Below, one piece after another: positions 12,001 through 27,256 of a DNA stretch of 64,000 bases (positions within the stretch are counted from its first letter, which is position 1; each line of letters starts with the position of its first letter). Source of the DNA: Tethya wilhelma (taxonomy: Eukaryota > Porifera > Demospongiae > Tethyida > Tethyidae); assembly GCA_964030475.1 (NCBI GenBank), contig CAXIPT010000001.1, positions 12,119,823 to 12,183,822 of the forward strand, read 5' to 3'. Both the position numbers and the translations under genes were made by a program. The notes beneath the pieces were generated by a model. That model was not told where the DNA came from and ran no database searches. It saw nothing but the letters and a program-made list of their open reading frames with translations.

Positions 12001-13659
12001 GAATGAGTTCATGTGAACTCTACATGACCTCTCCATACATGCAATGTTGGACACGTGCTGTGTTAAAGTGCACAGTATGGCTGCACTGATAAGTATATGT
12101 GTGACCACATTCTCACAATATTTCTTACCAAGTAGAACATTGGGTTACAAAACCATTTGTACCACTTTTGTCGTTGAAGACCTTCTTCGCGTTTTTCAGG
12201 AACAAGAACTTGAAACATTAGTGTCACAGGTATACCCACCGCCAACACAACTAGAGCCATGACCTGCACAAAATTAATAAAAATGATAAATAAAATTAAT
12301 TGCTGTACAGTATCTTTTTCCCCATGAGCATGTATTATAATTATTAAGCTTAGCATTCATTAGAATGTCTTTCATGAAAATTGCAACTCAATTCCTGAGT
12401 ATTGTGAACACTGCAGGAATGTCATTGCAGACTGCAGTTTGTTTCATTGAATCAATGTGTATCCCAAGAAACATTTGTTACTATCAATCATGCAAGGGTT
12501 TCAGACTCTCAACTTTGGACCAATCATCTTTCTTCAATAATTTTGATTTAGCTACTCTGAGAAGAAAATGTGATACAACAGCTTGCCATACAAGGACTGT
12601 CATGCAGGTAGAGACCATGCATGATCAAATAAAAACCTGGTCTACATATACTAGGCACACACTCTACATGCCATCTGCATGGCCAGCAAGACTGGTTTCC
12701 ATCACAGAACGGTAAACTGGGATATTTGCAGAATAACAGAACGTTTTACTGGAGTCTGGATGCAAGCACAATCTTTCAAGCCGTTTAGGCAACATGGAAG
12801 CTAGTTACGCTGGTGCTTCTTCTTCTATCACTGGAAAAATCGGGAACTGTCTTTTTCAGTATGTTTACGGAATTACCCTTCCAAAAATTCCTTATACAGA
12901 ATTCCCCCATTTATTTTATAAAGAAACAATGTCATGTATTTTATAATAATGATTATTATTATTACCCAAAAAATCCTCTTGTCTTTCGAAGTCAAATCAT
13001 TTGCATCGGTGTCGCCATGGTTGAGATGTTCTAGAAGACCCCAAAAACAGCCAAACACCATAATGTTAGCAATAATGGTGAATGCATACCTGCAATAATA
13101 TTTGAGCATGAACTGTACGAGCAGCTACAATTCTATATAGCCTGCTATAATAATTATAATTATGTACCTACCTAATGGAGTTCAATTCCACTTGCTCATT
13201 CTTGTCAGATGTTAGTTGAGGTATAAATGACAGTTGGCTGATTTGAATGCATGCCCACGCAAACTGAAACACAATTGAAAACGACGCATAATAGAGTACT
13301 TTATATCGGGCTGGAGCTGTTGTACAACCAAAACAATCATGCCAAATGAAAAAGAAGGAGCAGGATATGAGCACCACTCCAACAAGATGGAAAATCTTTC
13401 TCCTTCCAGGAAAGCGACATCGACATTGATCAACCCATATCCCTACAAATGGTGTTGATACTGCTCCACCAACTTGTGCGATTAGGATTATTGTAGCACC
13501 AGTTGAAGCTCCATTAGGAATTTGTGTAACATGTTCAAAGAAGCTCAGAGCATATGGGAACCACATTGAGATTGCTAGAACAGTGACAAAGTTTCCTGCC
13601 CCATAAGCCGTTTTCCTGTACCACGGTAGTGAACTTGGTTGTCCAGTAGTGGATTTCAT
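9089..13659 (-). CDS. MFSD12: MFSD12-like major facilitator transporter
   Basis: Twelve-helix major facilitator of the MFSD12 family. Vertebrate MFSD12 imports cysteine into melanosomes and lysosomes; the same role here is inference. Nine exons: 13659-13172, 13089-12966, 12263-12129, 10469-10377, 10318-10076, 9982-9830, 9727-9624, 9555-9399 and 9229-9089. They total 1,638 nt, giving 545 residues (human about 480). Family hallmarks seen: ASMWF-like AISMWFPYALSFF, HLVGVVLISCSFFFIW, the FQFAWACIQISQLSFIPQL helix, NEQVELNSIRYAFTIIAN, VPEKREEGLQ, and GSSGFVYGWMLFLDRLTNGIA near the C-terminus. The cytosolic tail after the last helix is longer than in human and hydrophilic. The reading frame continues 37 codons upstream of 13659 without an ATG before an in-frame stop, so the Met at 13659 (before KSTTGQPSSL) is the likely start. 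Confidence 0.9.
10600..10680. mobile_element. 81 bp palindromic mini-element in an MFSD12 intron
   Basis: The left end tagcctcgtaaaccaggc is a perfect inverted match to the right end gcctggtttacgaggcta, with about 45 bp between them. Related ends recur near 41690-41764, 48001-48060, 49229-49318 and 57994-58113. Confidence 0.75.
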
Positions 13660-14639
13660 GACTACTGCCTGGATCTCAGACTTCAGTAGTCCGACCTTCC
13701 TAATGAGATCCGCTATATGTATCGGTGTCTCACTTTGCTCACAGTAGACTCGGCACTTCGGCGCGCCCAATCGACTAAAGTCTAGTAGCTAAGCTAATAA
13801 GAACACAGAAACGAGACGTTTATAGAGTTTATACCTCAACACAGCACAAAAAAACTCGACCTTGCTTGGTCCATGCATGGTCAAACAGGACAAAACACAA
13901 GGCGTTGCGATCACCGTCATCATCGACATTGCGCATGCGCATGCATGCCGGTGGGGCCAAGCCGTACACTGAAAGGTCAATCTTTCCATGTTACGGTATA
14001 AAAGGCACTGAATTGACTTGAAATTACCACAATTTCAAGTGACTACGTACTCGAGACTTGGAGATACACATTTCAGATACTGGATTGTTGTGATTATCAA
14101 TTCGAGACTACTTCTGTAGAATCCTCTTGAACTCGCTTGTCCCGTGAACCGCAGCATACTGAAACGGTGAGTGTCTTACTAGTCAGGATATATAGCTTTG
14201 TTCAGATTCTAATATGCATGCTTCTAAGCAGTGACTTGTACTGGTTTAAATGTGTATACACTCTAAGTAACAGACTAGTAAAACTTTGTAATCATCCATA
14301 TACAGGGGGGATTAATAATAAAATTATTATTCAATATATAATTATTATAAACGTACAAATCTGACTTTTTACACCAGCACAATAATAACATAGCATCCAA
14401 AATTAATGTTCTTTTAAGCCTGCTTTTATTACCAAGTTAAATCTGCGAAAGATATGATTGTGTAGTGTCTGTGTGAGACTGTGAGTGGCATGGTGTGTGC
14501 CTGTGTACATGTTTGCTTGTTTGCCATTGTCTATATAGCAACCAAAGTTATTATTGGGTAATTGCTGCATGGTTACTGGCTTGGTGGAGGTGACAATATA
14601 GCAGCTTGGGACCACAACTCTGGTAGGTTAAGTAAAGCC
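13660..14639. other. Upstream region of MFSD12; possible non-coding first exon on the plus strand
   Basis: No coding sequence is evident. On the plus strand a stretch ending gaaacg|gtgagt at 14166/14167 looks like a first exon with a good donor. It could be a 5' untranslated exon of the plus-strand gene starting at 16664, which has a tgcag acceptor at about 16648. The linkage is inference. Confidence 0.4.
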
Positions 14640-15150
14640 AACCTAATTAACTTCCTTAATATGCGTAATTAAAAACCAATTATGCTATCAGTATTGTAAT
14701 GCACTGCAATATTGTGCAGTGCTGTTGCCATGGTAACCAAACTTTGTCAACAGTATCGTCTCAACTTGTAATAAAGTTTCACATCTTCAAAGTTCAAAAA
14801 TTTTGTTTCCATGGCGAGAGAAATACTGTTCTTTCCATTTAATGTGGCACATCAGCTCTCAGCATATTGGGTTATTTCTCGCCATGGAAAACAATAATTC
14901 TATAGACTTTGAAGATATGAGACTTTAGTATTATTTGAGATGATAACACTGACAAAGTTTGGTTACCATAGCAACAGCAGAGGCCAACACCTAATTAATT
15001 ATTTATGAAACTTAGTACTATTTATTCACTGATGATTGGTCACATGACCAATCTGATTGGACATGCATGTGCAGTGCATTACTATAGTGATAGCGTAATT
15101 GATTTATAGGATATGTTGATTACGCATATTAAGGAGGTTAATTAGGTTGT
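14640..15150. mobile_element. Long (about 510 bp) palindromic element
   Basis: The left end aacctaattaacttcctta pairs with the right end taaggaggttaattaggtt. Pairing continues inward (aatatgcgtaat, gtaatgcactgca) and again around the centre, where tttccatggcgagag faces its inverse ctcgccatgga and gttgccatggtaaccaaact faces agtttggttaccatagcaac. There is no coding capacity, so this is a MITE or foldback element. Confidence 0.75.
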
Positions 15151-15626
15151 TTTTCCTTAACCCACTTGAGAGGGGGTCAATGGCAAATAAAAATAGTTGC
15201 AAGGCCTTAAAGTGTGCGGCATTCAACATCTCTGACTCACTTTACGGTTGTGAGTTCAAGTCCGCCCAGTGGCATCAATCCCTTTCCACCAGTCAATGAG
15301 TACCAGGAGTTTTTCTGGGAACAAAGCTGACCTTTCTGGCATGTAGTTCTTACATATCAGCTGTGTGCATGACCCAGGCAGGCCCCTAACTCTGATGCCC
15401 ACACCACCTGCTGAGAGAGCTGTCAGTCCCACTGCGAGCAACTAGCCACAGTTGAATGCTGGGCTCAATAGTGCCTGCTTAGTGCAGGCAAACTGGCTTG
15501 ACTTGCAGTTAAGCATGACCAACTTGTGGCAGCTGAAAGCTTTGTTGTGGTTTAGTTTTGGGGTGTGTTGTGTATGTGTGTGCACATGTGTGTGTGTGTG
15601 TGGACAGTGTGCATGCATGCATCGTG

Positions 15627-15674
<48 letters not shown>

Positions 15675-16663
15675 TGTGTGTGTGTGTGTGTGTGTGTCAT
15701 CAACAATACACACATANACTTTGATGTGGTCTAATTTCCGGTCACTTGTTCGAAGGCAACTTCCGGTCGCTAGTTTTTGCACGAAAATGATCTCCAGCAC
15801 CTCCTGAACACTTTTATTTTCAATTGTATTTTTTGATATAGAACTCTTGGACACACCCCTTCATGATTCACTAATTAAATTAGCGATAGCAAAAGTACCG
15901 CCCACTCAAAATACTCTAACCTTAAGAGAAAAGAGGATCAGGTGAAAATTAATGAATACGCTTGGTTTGCCGCTGAGTATGCGAGGCACGAATTACTGTG
16001 TAACACTGTTACATAAGTCCGTGCGATTCTGGAAAGCGAAGAGCTGCAATCTGATTGACTTACCATATCAGGACCAACATACTTGCGGTTGAAAAGTCAC
16101 ATGACACGTGGGCTCTGCAATTAGAAGGCACAAAATCCGTTCCCCTGACTTAGCTTAGCCTAGCCTTAGCCTAACTGCTTAGCCTATAGCTATAGTAGGT
16201 CCCTGGCCCCAAGCCCGCGTGCTACTATTGCTGATTTATACTTTCACGATCCTTACCAGACAAATTTATTTAACCCTTTGAGTGCTCAGTAATAATTCAA
16301 TAATTTGAAACGCATGGCCAATTTTTTTATTTTTTTTTTTGCAATACAAAATGAAGTCATACTCTGATGCACTGAGACACAAATACGAAACACAAAGAGC
16401 AAATAAAAGAGAGTTATAAAAAGCAAGGCCAGGAAATGTAATCACCTGCCGGACCTTTTCGTTAATCTACGAAATGGCCCGCGGATGTAAGACCTCCTCT
16501 GGTGTATATAATGTTGTAATCAAACATTTCGAATTGATATTTATCTCTAGGTACAGAGGTTAGTCGGAGGTTTGACTGTATATATGCACTATGGTTAATT
16601 ATTAATAATTATCATCCTAATTACGTGTATTCATACCAATTCATGCAGAGTGTGGAGATAATT
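15151..16663. other. Intergenic region with TG microsatellite and one undetermined base
   Basis: It holds an interrupted TG repeat at about 15565-15700 and a single n at 15717, the only ambiguity I noticed, which suggests difficult sequencing there. Further on is a tagcctagcc-rich simple stretch around 16145-16200. The open frames across the repeat are low-complexity translations (CVCV/HTHT) and not genes. The last part probably contains the acceptor (cag at about 16646-16648) of the following gene. Confidence 0.6.
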
Positions 16664-18787
16664 ATGCTTCGAATTCCAAAAATACTACATCCTCAAGTTT
16701 TACGAGGCCCACTCTACTCAGTTCAGTCGAGGTACACCTCACAATCAGCTGCAGCTATTATTACAGCCAGCAACAGATTTCCTGCTCGTACATGGTTCTT
16801 TCCTAAAAATACTAGAGCTGCAATTGAGAAGACGGCAACAGTGTTTAAGCCAGATGTCATGATATTAGACCTTGAAGACTCAGTATCTGCAGATGAAAAG
16901 CCTTCTCTTCGGTCTGGATATGCTAGCATTTTGAAAGATGGAATTCTCGCTCATAGCAATGTGTTCATCAGAACAAGCAGCTTAAAGGATATGAGTGAAT
17001 TAAAGAAAGATATTTCCATTTTCACTCATGCTGGAATTACTGGTTTCCTTTTGCCAAAAGTAGAAACAGCAGAAGAAGTTATTGATGTGGAAAAAATGGT
17101 AGATCACGCAGAAACGGAAATAGGAAGAGAGAGAGGATCCACGAAGCTTGTGCCTATAGTTGAAACACCTGCAGCATATTTCAATCTTAGTCAAATTGCC
17201 TCATGCTCAAAAAGAAATGTTGGAATTATAGCTGGGAGTGGAGACTTCACAGCTGGTGCACTGTGTGATGACCATTCTATTTCTTATGACTTGTTCTTCA
17301 GCAAAGCTCTCCTAGCGGCTAAAGCAGCCAATATTTCAGCTATATGTGGTGTGCATGACAAAATTGATGACTTTTCTGGATTTGAAAAGTACTGCACCAA
17401 GATGAAAAAATGTGGTTATAATGGAAGTGTTGTTCTTACACCAAAACAGCTGCAAATCGCTCGAGGAATGTTTGAGCTGTCTCCGAGACAGAAACTTTGG
17501 GTCAAGAGTGTGCTGGATGGTTCAGATGGAGTTAACACTGTTCAGTCTTCAATTCAAGAAAGCCGTCAAATGATAGGGCCTCCTCACAGAGAGAAAGCCA
17601 GAAAGATGAGGGAGATCGACAACATGATGAATGAACTTGATCCAGCACCAGCTGCTGTTTCTTGCAGTACTAATAGCATCAGAGGTATGCAACCAACAAA
17701 TGGAATGTCATCTCAAATTGCAATTGGAAAATTTATTCCAGTTCCTCATCAAGTAACAGTCACTGAAAGTTGGAAGACACTTTGGGATAGTGCTTTTCTT
17801 GCTACAAGTGGAATTGCTAACAGTCTTCCACGCTTTTCATCAGTCACTGGATACAACAACTTGCCACTTCCACTCAGTTTAGCTGCTACAATTGCACTAG
17901 CATTTGCAGTTTCCAGTTTATCCTACCATGCAAGAGTTCATTTATGCTTTAAAAGGATGGTGCAGCATTTACCCCTGCAAGCTGGGGATACAGTCAGAGC
18001 TGCATTCCGATTGAATTCCATTGATCAAAAGAGATGTGGTGATGGAAACAAGTACTCCATTGCTAACACCACACATCAACTGCTCAACCAAGATGGTAAT
18101 CTGGTGATTGAAATGGAAAAACTGACTATGTTCTCACCGAAACACTGCATGATTGAATCTAAGCCAAATTCTTTGAAATCGGCAAAGCAAGAATCTGTTT
18201 ATTATAATCGTCTGATCCAACAGCCTGTTGAAAAATTTCGAACAATTTGTCCCCAGCCTGTCCTAAACCAAGGTCAACTGTTTGTACATGACTTTAGCAA
18301 AGTGTTTGGATACTCTGAGACGCGCACGCTATGCACTCTACTACGAATTGTTAACCCACATCACCACAACATAGTGAGGTACCAACCAACAGATATCCTG
18401 GTACCGGGACCATTTGTGATGGCTGCAGCACTTGCTAACACTGCCCTGGATCTTGGAGAAATTTTGTATGAGGAAATTCCCTATTGTGCCAACCCAAACA
18501 AGGTGAATTTCGGCGATCAGATTGGTACAATTACATATGTAGTCAACAGGAAAGCAGTTCCAGAATCCTCCCACTTGGAGGACGTCACTCTTCGTCACAT
18601 AGCATTGAAGAATATAGATATGGAGTTGCTCACTACAATGGATATTCCTATGGCTATTATAGACGGAAAATTGCAGAAGCCTTCAGAATATGAAAAAGTA
18701 TGTGCTGAAGAGATCCCACTGTTTCTTCACAAGATAGTGTGTGTTGTAGAGAGGAAAATTTTAAGAGTGAGTTCAGGTACAGACTGA
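16664..18787 (+). CDS. Fused CitE-type (citramalyl/malyl-CoA) lyase and MaoC-like double-hotdog protein
   Basis: A single uninterrupted exon encodes 707 residues from the ATG at 16664, chosen because a splice-like cag lies just upstream and the next residues (MLRIPKILHPQVLRG) look like a mitochondrial targeting peptide. Residues about 45-300 carry HpcH/CitE aldolase features: ILDLEDSVSADEKPSLRS, FLLPKVETAEE, LVPIVETPAAYFNL, GSGDFTAGALCDD and a closing VVLTPKQLQIARG. These are close in layout to animal CLYBL, a mitochondrial citramalyl-CoA lyase. Residues about 360-700 resemble the two hotdog folds of mesaconyl-CoA-type MaoC hydratases: LQAGDTV, then HDFSKVFGY, PTDILVPGPFVMAAALA and NPNKVNFGDQIGTITYVV. 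Bacteria often encode a malyl-CoA lyase next to a MaoC hydratase, so the fusion could run two consecutive steps on a methylmalyl- or citramalyl-CoA-type substrate. The substrate is not readable from sequence. Confidence 0.8.
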   Translation: MLRIPKILHPQVLRGPLYSVQSRYTSQSAAAIITASNRFPARTWFFPKNTRAAIEKTATVFKPDVMILDLEDSVSADEKPSLRSGYASILKDGILAHSNVFIRTSSLKDMSELKKDISIFTHAGITGFLLPKVETAEEVIDVEKMVDHAETEIGRERGSTKLVPIVETPAAYFNLSQIASCSKRNVGIIAGSGDFTAGALCDDHSISYDLFFSKALLAAKAANISAICGVHDKIDDFSGFEKYCTKMKKCGYNGSVVLTPKQLQIARGMFELSPRQKLWVKSVLDGSDGVNTVQSSIQESRQMIGPPHREKARKMREIDNMMNELDPAPAAVSCSTNSIRGMQPTNGMSSQIAIGKFIPVPHQVTVTESWKTLWDSAFLATSGIANSLPRFSSVTGYNNLPLPLSLAATIALAFAVSSLSYHARVHLCFKRMVQHLPLQAGDTVRAAFRLNSIDQKRCGDGNKYSIANTTHQLLNQDGNLVIEMEKLTMFSPKHCMIESKPNSLKSAKQESVYYNRLIQQPVEKFRTICPQPVLNQGQLFVHDFSKVFGYSETRTLCTLLRIVNPHHHNIVRYQPTDILVPGPFVMAAALANTALDLGEILYEEIPYCANPNKVNFGDQIGTITYVVNRKAVPESSHLEDVTLRHIALKNIDMELLTTMDIPMAIIDGKLQKPSEYEKVCAEEIPLFLHKIVCVVERKILRVSSGTD

Positions 18788-19661
18788 ACACTCAAATATA
18801 ATCCCTGAAACTATAGTTTAGTGTACCCGGTACAGTGACTGAATTTCTGTGTATGTGTGTTTCCTGGCTATTTTTTTTCATGGTATTGACAGTCTGCCAC
18901 CCAAACTAAAAAAAACAAGTTCTAAGCTAAATTGTAATGTATGATGTGCTTTGTGTTTCTTATTATGAGCTAACTTTGTATACGGCTTTCATATCTTGGT
19001 CATGGCTTTACTGCCCTGATATGTATATCTCAGTGATCAAGTTATGTTGTGTGTTTAATGATCTTAACCAAGTATTGAATTTGATGGACACTTTATTAAC
19101 AGATTCTAATGAATTAGTGAATTTACATGTGTAATATTAATTAATGAGCTATTCACAGCCTCAACTATTATGGAATGATTTCACACCATAATAATTATTA
19201 TGATGATGATCATACATGCAGGCGCACTAACTAGTATAGCATATCCATAATGATTCCAACTGACTACATATATGCATATACAATCATGGCATGAATGCAG
19301 GACTCAAGTCGTGTCTGGTTTCAGGATCAAAAACACCATCAATATAAACACCATCAATCTGAAGGAGTAAGCCATCTGAATGCTGGGGTCCAGTAGAAAT
19401 AATTATAGCACCGGGCAACCTCTTTATTGGAAAGAAAAAAAAGGAAATTGCAAGCAATTAATGCAATATGGTATCAGTGTAACTAGGTATCACATTGCAA
19501 GCAGATTTCAACTCTTACAGAGCAACAATCTATTCTAAAGCTATAGTCTGGCTGAGTGAACGTCCTCTCATTGCCTAGGAACTCTGCCAATTAACCCCCT
19601 CTGTGGCATTGTTGTCACAAGTTGTTTTTGATGACCATTTCCAAACAAGAGAGAACAGAGA
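18788..19661. other. Intergenic gap, nothing recognised
   Basis: AT-rich sequence that probably includes the 3' end of the preceding transcript. I see no motif-bearing ORF, RNA gene or clear inverted repeat. Confidence 0.5.
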
Positions 19662-20213
19662 ATGACTGCGCCTGGAGCTCAAGCTAGGTGGACTTTCAGA
19701 GATGCTGTTGAAGCTGATGCCCAGAGTATTTCCAAGATCCACATAGAATGTATAACTATTCTATGTTCTTCTCATTATAGTCAGCAACAAATAGAGCGCT
19801 GGGCAGGCAGATCACGGCCAGAAAGATTTGCAAAACTCGTTCAAAGGGATGATGACTTTGTGGTGATTGAAGACTGCAGTCAATCTCCTTCTCAAGTCGT
19901 GGGGTTCGGTCATCAGGGCCGGTGTAGTGATCAAAGATTCTCTCCTAATGTCGATTTAGAGATTTATGGGTTTTACATTTCTCCATCTGTCAAAAGACAA
20001 GGAGCTGGACGAGCACTACTAGGAGAGCTGGTGAACCGTGCCTTACATCAGAGAGGTGCTAGATTAGGTGTGTGCTCCACACTTAATGCTGTTCCATTTT
20101 ACGTAACTTGTGGATTTAAAGAGGTTAAAGATTCTGTCCATGCACCTGGAGAACTTGACCTTAGTTGCAAGATTTTGGAGCAAGATATTAACCTAATTCA
20201 AACAGTATTATAA
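19662..20213 (+). CDS. GNAT-family N-acetyltransferase
   Basis: A 183-residue single-exon gene with the GNAT fold. The segment LEIYGFYISPSVKRQGAGRALL contains the acetyl-CoA-binding motif A (R/Q-x-x-G-x-G/A, here KRQGAG). It is followed by LGVCSTLNAVPFYVTCGFKEV, the usual strand and helix with an A-x-x-F-Y-x-x-x-G-F motif B. The N-terminal part (WTFRDAVEADAQSISKIHIE) also fits. It looks like small bacterial acetyltransferases of the YafP type; the acceptor substrate cannot be predicted. It sits between two other intronless genes and is convergent with TTLL9, the stops being about 85 bp apart. Confidence 0.85.
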   Translation: MTAPGAQARWTFRDAVEADAQSISKIHIECITILCSSHYSQQQIERWAGRSRPERFAKLVQRDDDFVVIEDCSQSPSQVVGFGHQGRCSDQRFSPNVDLEIYGFYISPSVKRQGAGRALLGELVNRALHQRGARLGVCSTLNAVPFYVTCGFKEVKDSVHAPGELDLSCKILEQDINLIQTVL

Positions 20214-20296
20214 TCAAAGGACTTGAGCTCTCAACATTAATGCTTTAAGTATAATGTACTGTACTTTTGACGATAGTAATTGTATTATCATTCTGT

Positions 20297-21661
20297 TCAA
20301 ATAGTGTGTGTGTGTGTGCTGGTATCAAACAAGTACCTAAGTTGTTCTTCTCGATTGTTGTAACAACCTAAGAAACTGTTGGTGGAGTATGTCAGTGGCT
20401 GACCACAATGCAAGGCCAGTTCATCTGATGCTACAGGACCATCACTCCACAGTAAATCAAATCCTCCAATTCGTTTCTCATTGCCACTCAATCTTCCTTC
20501 CATATCAATAATGTGAAGCATGTCTTCCAACAAACCAAACTTGAGCTGGTAGTCTGTTGGACTGCTAGCTGTCAGACTGGGTGAAGCATTCACCTCAATC
20601 AGCCAGGGCTTGAGGCTGTCATCAAACATGATATCAAAACCATACAGTTCAAAGCAGTGTTTGTCATTGATGATGATCTTTTGAATGCTTTGCAAACTCT
20701 TGATGAAAATCTCATCAATTTGTTGGAATAGTCGCTTCACAACTTCTTGACCATGTTTTGCTGTGAGGTATAAACGAAATTCTTGGAGGGACCATTTGCA
20801 CCCTTTCTCTGGGTCATAATCTGGTGCTGTCTTCTGGATTGCAACATTTGTCAAATGTACAAATGCATCACTTATAGAATCCAGTGAGAACCGTGTGTTT
20901 GAGAACCTTGCAAACCCACTTCTGTACAGCCAGGCTCTAAGAGGTGTGTATGATGTTACAAGAACATACGTTCTAATGTCAAATTTCTTTCCACCGATCA
21001 GATAGGGATTCTCAATGTAGCGTTGAACCACGTATGTTTCGGGAGGCTCACGATCGCTCTTTTCTTCATCACGACGAAAATAATCATCCTTTTTCCAGTC
21101 AGTGATGTCTCTGAGCTTTCGAAAAAGGAAGATTCCTTTTCCTTGAGCTTTCCCAGCTGGTTTCATGATCCAAATTGTACCGGGATTTCTCTTAAATTCT
21201 TCCACAAACATGTGATATTCCGAGGGAAGCTCATAAGTTGTTGGAAAGAAATCACACTTAGCAGCTTCAATTTTGGATTCCTTTTCCAACTGTTTTTTGA
21301 GTCGTTTGAGATTCCTTGCCATGAGGTTCTTTCGAGTGAGCTCATAGTGGTTTCTAAAATGGCACACCTTTTGGTGCTCATCAAGATAGCAGTGGTCAAA
21401 TCGTTCTCTCATCCATGCAACGTCACACCAGTAAAAATCCCAGTCCTTTTCATCTTTCACTTCAACCCACCCTCGAGACTTCAACACATCAGCAATGGTG
21501 TTGTGCAGTGCAGTGCGATACCTAATGACCCTCTCGCCAGCACCAAAGCCTTTGCTGCCAACCTTGCTCTTGAATCCATGAAAAGCCGCTGGTCTTACTT
21601 CAACCCGTTTATCATCTTTTAGAGAAGCACCCTGCTTTACATCTCGTTTGGTTGCGAACAT
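20297..21661 (-). CDS. TTLL9: Tubulin tyrosine ligase-like protein 9, putative polyglutamylase
   Basis: TTLL9-family enzymes add glutamate side chains to tubulin, mainly in cilia and flagella. The gene is one exon of 454 codons from the ATG at 21661 ([10 protein letters not shown]); the frame upstream has no ATG. ATP-grasp/TTL landmarks in order: [57 protein letters not shown] (ATP-binding Lys and loop), [12 protein letters not shown] and [21 protein letters not shown], and [24 protein letters not shown] (metal-binding Glu/Asn). The last residues (STHTHTI) are read from a short GT repeat. The true end could instead use a donor at caacttag|gtactt just before it. Vertebrate TTLL9 is multi-exon, so the intronless state is notable. 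Confidence 0.9.
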   Translation of the reverse strand: MFATKRDVKQGASLKDDKRVEVRPAAFHGFKSKVGSKGFGAGERVIRYRTALHNTIADVLKSRGWVEVKDEKDWDFYWCDVAWMRERFDHCYLDEHQKVCHFRNHYELTRKNLMARNLKRLKKQLEKESKIEAAKCDFFPTTYELPSEYHMFVEEFKRNPGTIWIMKPAGKAQGKGIFLFRKLRDITDWKKDDYFRRDEEKSDREPPETYVVQRYIENPYLIGGKKFDIRTYVLVTSYTPLRAWLYRSGFARFSNTRFSLDSISDAFVHLTNVAIQKTAPDYDPEKGCKWSLQEFRLYLTAKHGQEVVKRLFQQIDEIFIKSLQSIQKIIINDKHCFELYGFDIMFDDSLKPWLIEVNASPSLTASSPTDYQLKFGLLEDMLHIIDMEGRLSGNEKRIGGFDLLWSDGPVASDELALHCGQPLTYSTNSFLGCYNNREEQLRYLFDTSTHTHTI

Positions 21662-21791
21662 AGCTAGCTCGGTGTTTAGGCTCAAGCAGTACAACGATAG
21701 AGCAAGTTACCATAACAACGAAAGTAATTTTATTCTTCTTCTTACAAATGGATAATTGTAATTACGGTAGATCTTAACTCTATAAGTCTTA

Positions 21792-25887
<4,096 letters not shown>

Positions 25888-26183
25888 AGTCTAGCTCTGG
25901 GCACGACGATGATGTCCACTGGATCGACGTTTCAAAACGTGTTCTTCGAGTCACACTTGCTCACGTGACATCACCCGACCTTTCAACTGGGTGTGTAAAA
26001 TTTCGGTAAAGGTGTTGCTCTATACTTCTGGACAACTGACTCTTGTGTTCTCTGACGAGCTGGTTTGAAGGACTTTACTGACCCAATAACACGATCACTG
26101 TAAGTGTGTATATGTTAAGAACATATGTAGAGCTTGTAAAGCTTTGTTTTAGTTCGTCCTGTTCGTATCCTTCCTTCAGACAA

Positions 26184-26504
26184 ATGGAATCAGAGAAAGC
26201 AGAACGTGAAAATGCACAACTAAAGAGAGAAGCAGCCATTGAGAGAATTAAAGTGTCGACTACAGCTTCAGAGTAAGATGGTTCAGAAATTAACTAAAAA
26301 ATTGTGTGTTTGCCCTTTCAAAATTTGTCCCCTTGCACTATAAAATTTGTGTGGAGTACTGAGAATATTGATAACAGTCTGACCTCTAGTTCCCATGGAT
26401 CACTTGTCTTGGTCATAACCGTAGATAGTAGAATATGTGTAGGTTGGTACTGAGACAAAATGACTCGTGATCATGTTTATAGATACACTTCGTGCACACC
26501 AATG

Positions 26505-26548
<44 letters not shown>

Positions 26549-27256
26549 ATGTTCAGGGATTCATAGTGGAGTAGTATGGAATGTGCTGGCAATTATAGTT
26601 ATCAATACATCCACATGTGCTCTTAGTATTGGAACCAAAAGGACCCTAACAATAGATGCATCACTAACTCTTAGTGCCCTATTTGTGAAATGAGACTAAT
26701 CCTACCATATCCTGTGGCTACTGCTTGTTGGTAAGTGTCAACTCCTTAACAGCACTCATTATCCCCCACACTGTTCTCCCAGGAGTGAGATTTAGTGTCT
26801 ACTCACTACAAATTATTAGTTCTTCTCCAGCCAGTGATTCGGGCAATGTGGTATACCAATCTTTTGGCATGAATGATCATGCATGTACATTTTTATGCAT
26901 GTCCGTGTCTGTTGTGTGTGGTATTAGTTGTATAGAAAAGGTCATCTTTCGTTATAGTGTTCCTGTACATGCTTTACTGAGATAGTGTTACACTCATGGA
27001 TGAGTAGGGCAGCCATTGTCATCTACATTAGCAAAGTTATGCTGCAGGATAACTATGATAGGGTGTGTCATCATGGGAGGCAGGGTCGAGATCATGTCCA
27101 GTCTTGGTAGTTGATTGACTACATGTATGTCCATGCACACATTCTAACAATAGCTTAAAAGATCATGTTCTTTCTGAGCCGGATCCACTGATAGAGGGCG
27201 TGCCTAAAAGAGATAATCCGTTTGCAAAGAGTTCCCGAGGCTGTACGATATTATGA
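26184..27256 (+). CDS. Heterotrimeric G-protein gamma subunit
   Basis: Two coding exons, 26184-26272 (donor ga|gtaaga) and 27154-27256 (acceptor caatag), give a 63-residue protein. Residues AQLKREAAIERIKVSTTASDL match the G-gamma coiled-coil helix; animal family members share a K-x-E-A-x-I-x-R-I-K-V-S pattern. DPLIEGVPKRDNPF matches the conserved DPLL..VP..ENPF segment. The C-terminus CTIL is a CAAX box ending in Leu, predicting geranylgeranylation. It would pair with G-beta at the plasma membrane. A probable 5' untranslated exon lies at about 26000-26100, ending cgatcact|gtaagt. It is too short and split to show as a long ORF. Which gamma paralogue it represents cannot be decided. Confidence 0.9.
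26507..26544. repeat. GT microsatellite in the G-gamma intron
   Basis: An uninterrupted gt dinucleotide run of about 19 units. Confidence 0.9.

Noticed and set aside
15452..15854. Overlapping ORFs of CVCV or HTHT composition
   Set aside because: They are translations of a TG/CA microsatellite in several frames, with no other protein features. Similar frames at 28482-28704, 30426-30632, 44450-44680 and 56318-56655 were dropped for the same reason.
21023..21622. 199-residue plus-strand ORF across TTLL9
   Set aside because: It is the antisense shadow of the conserved ATP-grasp coding region and has no coherent domain.
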